Made by a program: the position numbers and the translations under genes. This document shows positions 61,277 through 64,000 of a DNA stretch of 64,000 bases, piece by piece; position 1 is the first letter of the stretch; each line of letters opens with the position of its first letter. Below the pieces are notes generated by a model. That model did not search any database and was not told where the DNA came from. It worked only from the letters and a program-made list of their open reading frames with translations. The DNA is from Polyangiaceae bacterium (lineage in GTDB: Bacteria > Myxococcota_A > Polyangia > Polyangiales > Polyangiaceae), in the NCBI GenBank assembly GCA_013361525.1, contig JABFXY010000072.1, positions 62,001-126,000 on the forward strand, given 5' to 3'.

Positions 61277-61672
61277 TCAAGGCTTCACGGGCAACGAAGA
61301 GCCCTGCACCGGCGCCTCCGCGACTGCGCGCCGCAGGCAGATCGATACGACACCGGTGGGTGCCCCCCGAAACTGCTGTGCCCAGCCGTGGTACCCCTCA
61401 CTTTCGAGGTACACCGTCGCCCACGCACTTGGGGGTTCGTTCAAGAACACCTCTAGCCTGCCATTCGACCGAGTGGTGTCTATGTGATCCTCCTCATCGA
61501 AGCCCCGGTCCAGCTTGGTGGTCGCGCGGGCGCCAGCAATCGGCTCACCAGTGTCGCAATCCGTAACGTGCGCATCGATCACGAAGAAGTCGTCGCACCC
61601 ACCGATCAATACTGTGGCAAGTATCGCAATGATCGCGCAAACCGCCGCCTCGCGACGCGCTGGTCTGGTCAT
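61277..61672 (-). CDS. Small lipoprotein with a carboxypeptidase-regulatory-like domain
   Basis: Lipoprotein of 131 residues (signal AVCAIIAILATVLIGGC; Met at 61672). The mature part DAHVTDCDTGEPIAGARATT, GRLEVFLNEPPSAWATVYL and EGYHGWAQQF fits the beta-sandwich CarboxypepD_reg-like fold found in surface proteins. No enzymatic motif. Role unknown. Confidence 0.7.
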   Translation of the reverse strand: MTRPARREAAVCAIIAILATVLIGGCDDFFVIDAHVTDCDTGEPIAGARATTKLDRGFDEEDHIDTTRSNGRLEVFLNEPPSAWATVYLESEGYHGWAQQFRGAPTGVVSICLRRAVAEAPVQGSSLPVKP

Positions 61673-61743
61673 CAGAAAGCACCAATTCGAATTATGCGGC
61701 CGGGGAGTGTCGGGGTACGAAGCGCGGCGAAAGACGGTCGGGG

Positions 61744-62586
61744 CTAGCTCCCCCGTTTCCAAAATGCCCACCAGGGTCTGGACTTAGGTGAATCGCAACT
61801 CTCGCACACGAAGGAAAGGCCGCGGAACGTCCCCGGTTGACCTGTACGTCCACACGACTTGCATTGTGCGAGGTCGCGGCCTGGGGCATCGACAATTCTG
61901 CCAGGAAGTGGAGCGCGCCCGTTACGCACCTCCTCCACATAGGCGAGTTGCGCTTTAGCTAGCTTGCTCTCCGGCTCAAACTTCAGAGATCGCAGATAGG
62001 CAGTTCGCGCCTCGTCGAGCTCGCCGAGCTCGATGAACACGAACCCACAACCGCGGTTCGCCCTCGCGATGTCGAGAGGACTGACATGCGGACTGAGGTC
62101 CGTACCCGCAAGATCGACATAGAGGGCCGCCGCCTCGACCAACTGTCGCATCCCGATCAACGCCTGCGCGAGCTCGCAACCGAACTTCAGGTTGGTCGGT
62201 TCGAGTGCGGCACCTGACTTCAAGAACGTGACCGCCTGCTCGTAGCGCTTGAGCTTCACGTTGATGAAGCCGAGATAGTAATGGGCACGAGGGTACGCGC
62301 TCGGCTTCCAAGTCGCCGCGTGGGACGTGCCGTGAGCGTTATGCCACTGCACATAATAAAGGAATTCGTTCTGGTCCCAGAACCTAATCTCTTTCTTCCC
62401 GTCGACGTCGCGAACGAGCTGGTAGGTGGCTGGAGCACGAGAAACGACGTCGCGGAGGAGCGCCTCAGCCTGCGTGACGCCGCCTGCGACCAACGCCTGG
62501 CAAGCCAGATCGACCGCCGCAGCGTCTCCATCTTCGGTGGGACTTTCGGGTTCCAACGGTTGTCCTTGTCGAGCCGCGCTACTCAA
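61744..62586 (-). CDS. TPR protein with a C-terminal zinc ribbon
   Basis: Protein of 280 residues: helical TPR repeats (AHYYLGFINVKLKRYEQAVTF, LAQALIGMRQLVEAAALY, GFVFIELGELDEARTAYL) followed by a short CKSCG...CESC zinc ribbon (about residues 241-262). TPRs mediate protein binding. No known family. Confidence 0.7.
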   Translation of the reverse strand: MSSAARQGQPLEPESPTEDGDAAAVDLACQALVAGGVTQAEALLRDVVSRAPATYQLVRDVDGKKEIRFWDQNEFLYYVQWHNAHGTSHAATWKPSAYPRAHYYLGFINVKLKRYEQAVTFLKSGAALEPTNLKFGCELAQALIGMRQLVEAAALYVDLAGTDLSPHVSPLDIARANRGCGFVFIELGELDEARTAYLRSLKFEPESKLAKAQLAYVEEVRNGRAPLPGRIVDAPGRDLAQCKSCGRTGQPGTFRGLSFVCESCDSPKSRPWWAFWKRGS

Positions 62587-62772
62587 GAGCTCTGTTCGTG
62601 ACAGCAGTGTACCGGCGTTCCGCCGCTCCCGACAAGGGAGCCGGACGCTCCGGTAGCCTCCCTGCCCGCTGGTTCGCGTGGGATCCTTGCAGCGACCTGG
62701 TCACGTGGTAGCGTCTTGTCCGTGACCTGCGAGCCGCACGCGCCGAAGCGCATACGAGGCTGAACGAGCAAA

Positions 62773-62845
62773 CCGCTCGTGTCGCCGGTCGCGGCAGCGT
62801 GTCTTATAAGCATGCCATCCGGGTTCAACTCCCGGCGAGCGGACC
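62773..62845 (+). tRNA. tRNA-like sequence, anticodon UAU (possible tRNA-Ile)
   Basis: A 7-bp perfect acceptor stem (CCGCTCG with CGAGCGG), discriminator A and CC at the 3' end, a perfect 5-bp T-arm (CCGGG-TTCAACT-CCCGG, canonical T-loop) and an anticodon arm (CGTGT/GCATG, two G-T pairs) with the loop CTTATAA, giving anticodon UAU. The D-arm (62780-62797) is aberrant: only a short stem with a 5-6 base loop containing GGT. The total is 71 bases plus CC. It may be a real rare tRNA or a decayed one. It lies in a non-coding gap. Confidence 0.5.
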
Positions 62846-62853
62846 GCAGCTTG

Positions 62854-63378
62854 TCACCGAGTGCTGCCGGCCGGAGGCAGGTCAACGAGCCAATACGACT
62901 GCTTGTGCGTCAACGCTTCGAGCTCGGCGAGATCGCGTTCGGCGGCGCATCGAGACGAATGGGAGCGAACCTCGAAGACGTGGCCGTTGTCGTCTTGTCG
63001 CATGACAGCGCAGCAAGGCTCGGGATACGTCCGTCGATCGGGCAGCCACGCATCGACCTGCCCGAGCTCGAACGGTAGATGAGCAGCGATGTGACCAAAG
63101 TCGGTCGTGGTCGCCTGAATCTCGACGAAGCCGGCTTCGTCTGGGCGAAACTCGCCACCGTCGCCGGAGCGCGTGTAGAACGCGAGCAGCAGCAGCTCCA
63201 TCCCACAGCCAAAACGGAGCGCCCAAACGTCCATGGATCCGAAGCCGTTGGAATCAATACCGACCGCTTGAGGTGGTCCAAACACACTTTCGAGCTCCAG
63301 CCTGGACTTGCGAAACGTCACGAATGGCGTCGAGCTCCAGCTGACGCCCGACGGAAGCGTTTGCCAATCGAGGTTCAT
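62854..63378 (-). CDS. Hypothetical protein, immunity-like, 174 residues
   Basis: Soluble protein beginning MNLDWQTLPSGVSWSSTPF. It has FGPPQAVGIDSNGFGSMDVW and ATTTDFGHIAAHLPFELGQVD. No family recognised, though size and Trp/Phe content resemble immunity-type proteins. Confidence 0.6.
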   Translation of the reverse strand: MNLDWQTLPSGVSWSSTPFVTFRKSRLELESVFGPPQAVGIDSNGFGSMDVWALRFGCGMELLLLAFYTRSGDGGEFRPDEAGFVEIQATTTDFGHIAAHLPFELGQVDAWLPDRRTYPEPCCAVMRQDDNGHVFEVRSHSSRCAAERDLAELEALTHKQSYWLVDLPPAGSTR

Positions 63379-63476
63379 CGACGCCGAATCTCCGGGACCT
63401 TGCGAGCGCGTTCAGCTCATAGGGTCAGGCAGAGCCCAGAGACAAGCCCTCGGCCGATTCGTACCGAGCGTGCGGT

Positions 63477-63962
63477 TTAGTCGACGAGCCCCGGGCGATC
63501 CGCGACCGCCATCATCGTCCCGGTCATGATTGCGACGAGTGCGCCCGTCGTATCTTCGGCGGGCTTCGGTTGTGCGTCATCGGCAGGCTCGACCACTCGG
63601 AACTCGCCCGAGACGACCGTCACCGTCCTTCCCGCGCGCACGACTCGACCGATCGCGCAAAACCGCTTTCCCCTCGCGGGCGACAGCAGGTTCACCTTGA
63701 ACTCGACAGTCAGAACGGCGGCGCCGGGCTGCATCAGCGTCAGCGCCGCGTATCCGCACGCGCTGTCCATCACCGTGGTCACGATGCCGGCATGAAGAAA
63801 GCCATGCTGCTGCGTCAACGCCGGTCGGAACGGCAGGTCGAGGACGACCTCCCCTGGTGTGACGCGTGCGAGTGTGGCGCCGACAGTAGCCATTGCCGCC
63901 TGCCGCCCGAAGCTCGATCGAATTCGCTGCTCGAAGTCCGGGTCCCGCGGCGTACTCGTCAT
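63477..63962 (-). CDS. PaaI-type hotdog thioesterase
   Basis: Thioesterase of 161 residues with the single hotdog fold. ALTQQHGFLHAGIVTTVMDSACGYAA has the conserved HGxxHxG and the catalytic acidic Asp of the PaaI group; VLTVEFKVNLLSPARG follows. It hydrolyses an acyl-CoA or aryl-CoA ester. The ATG at 63962 lies inside the second direct repeat. Confidence 0.88.
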   Translation of the reverse strand: MTSTPRDPDFEQRIRSSFGRQAAMATVGATLARVTPGEVVLDLPFRPALTQQHGFLHAGIVTTVMDSACGYAALTLMQPGAAVLTVEFKVNLLSPARGKRFCAIGRVVRAGRTVTVVSGEFRVVEPADDAQPKPAEDTTGALVAIMTGTMMAVADRPGLVD

Positions 63963-64000
63963 GCCGAGAAGCTAGCGCGGCGCACCCAGTGGCTCAATGT
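63954..64000. repeat. Direct repeat, copy 2
   Basis: Counterpart of 60540-60586, same orientation, about 3.4 kb away. It spans the thioesterase start codon and its upstream region, and continues to the window edge, so its length is unknown. Confidence 0.8.

Overview
The window looks like chromosomal DNA from a high-GC member of the Myxococcota, probably Polyangiia-like. This is inferred from gene style, not from a database match. The signs are many secreted lipoproteins with Gly-rich linkers, two PknB-type Ser/Thr kinases with Ala/Pro/Ser/Thr-rich tails, an FHA-GGDEF protein, a PEGA-domain protein, Cys-rich Sel1 and RCC1-like repeats, WGR-domain proteins, and many ATGA/GTGA overlaps between adjacent genes. 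No insertion sequence, prophage or CRISPR array was seen.

Layout. 0-12 kb: a partial acetyl-CoA synthetase gene, then a probable selenoprotein. The latter is a thioredoxin-fold lipoprotein with an in-frame UGA in a UxxC motif and a bacterial-type SECIS hairpin at the right distance. After it come a GFA-family protein, lipoproteins, an M23 peptidase, a frameshifted Sel1/RCC1 gene, a kinase coupled to a PEGA protein, and a glutaredoxin. 12-18 kb: a divergent ClpB-like disaggregase, then rplU-rpmA with a clear promoter, then a second kinase. 18-21.5 kb: a tightly overlapped operon of a class III aminotransferase, a LuxE-like acyl-activating enzyme and a LuxC-like acyl-CoA reductase. These could together turn a carboxylic acid into an aldehyde and then an amine. 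21.5-32 kb: FHA-GGDEF, a class II amidotransferase, hemE-hemG, membrane proteins, prmC and a phosphohexomutase.

32-45.5 kb: secreted metallophosphoesterase and vWA lipoproteins, and a phosphonopyruvate decarboxylase-like enzyme. A Rieske oxygenase-TetR pair lies behind a compact double TetR-type palindrome. Then come an ECF sigma factor with a DUF1109 partner, a prepilin peptidase, a ClpP-like protein and hypothetical genes. 46-50 kb: two tandemly duplicated WGR-domain genes whose upstream regions are duplicated too.

50-57.3 kb: a run of twelve small genes, all on the minus strand, with an immunity/defence flavour: a SUKH protein, a DUF7336-like protein, NADAR, an APH-like kinase, a VapBC-type toxin-antitoxin pair and a protein tyrosine phosphatase. 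57.4-64 kb: lipoproteins, a pectinacetylesterase-like enzyme, a GUN4-like protein, a TPR/zinc-ribbon protein, a tRNA-like sequence and a thioesterase. The last 3.4 kb lies between two direct repeats of about 47 bp. The second repeat carries the thioesterase start codon and reaches the window edge.

All function calls come from motif and family recognition by eye. Start codons were chosen from Shine-Dalgarno sites, signal peptides, gene overlaps and family length, and are uncertain where stated.
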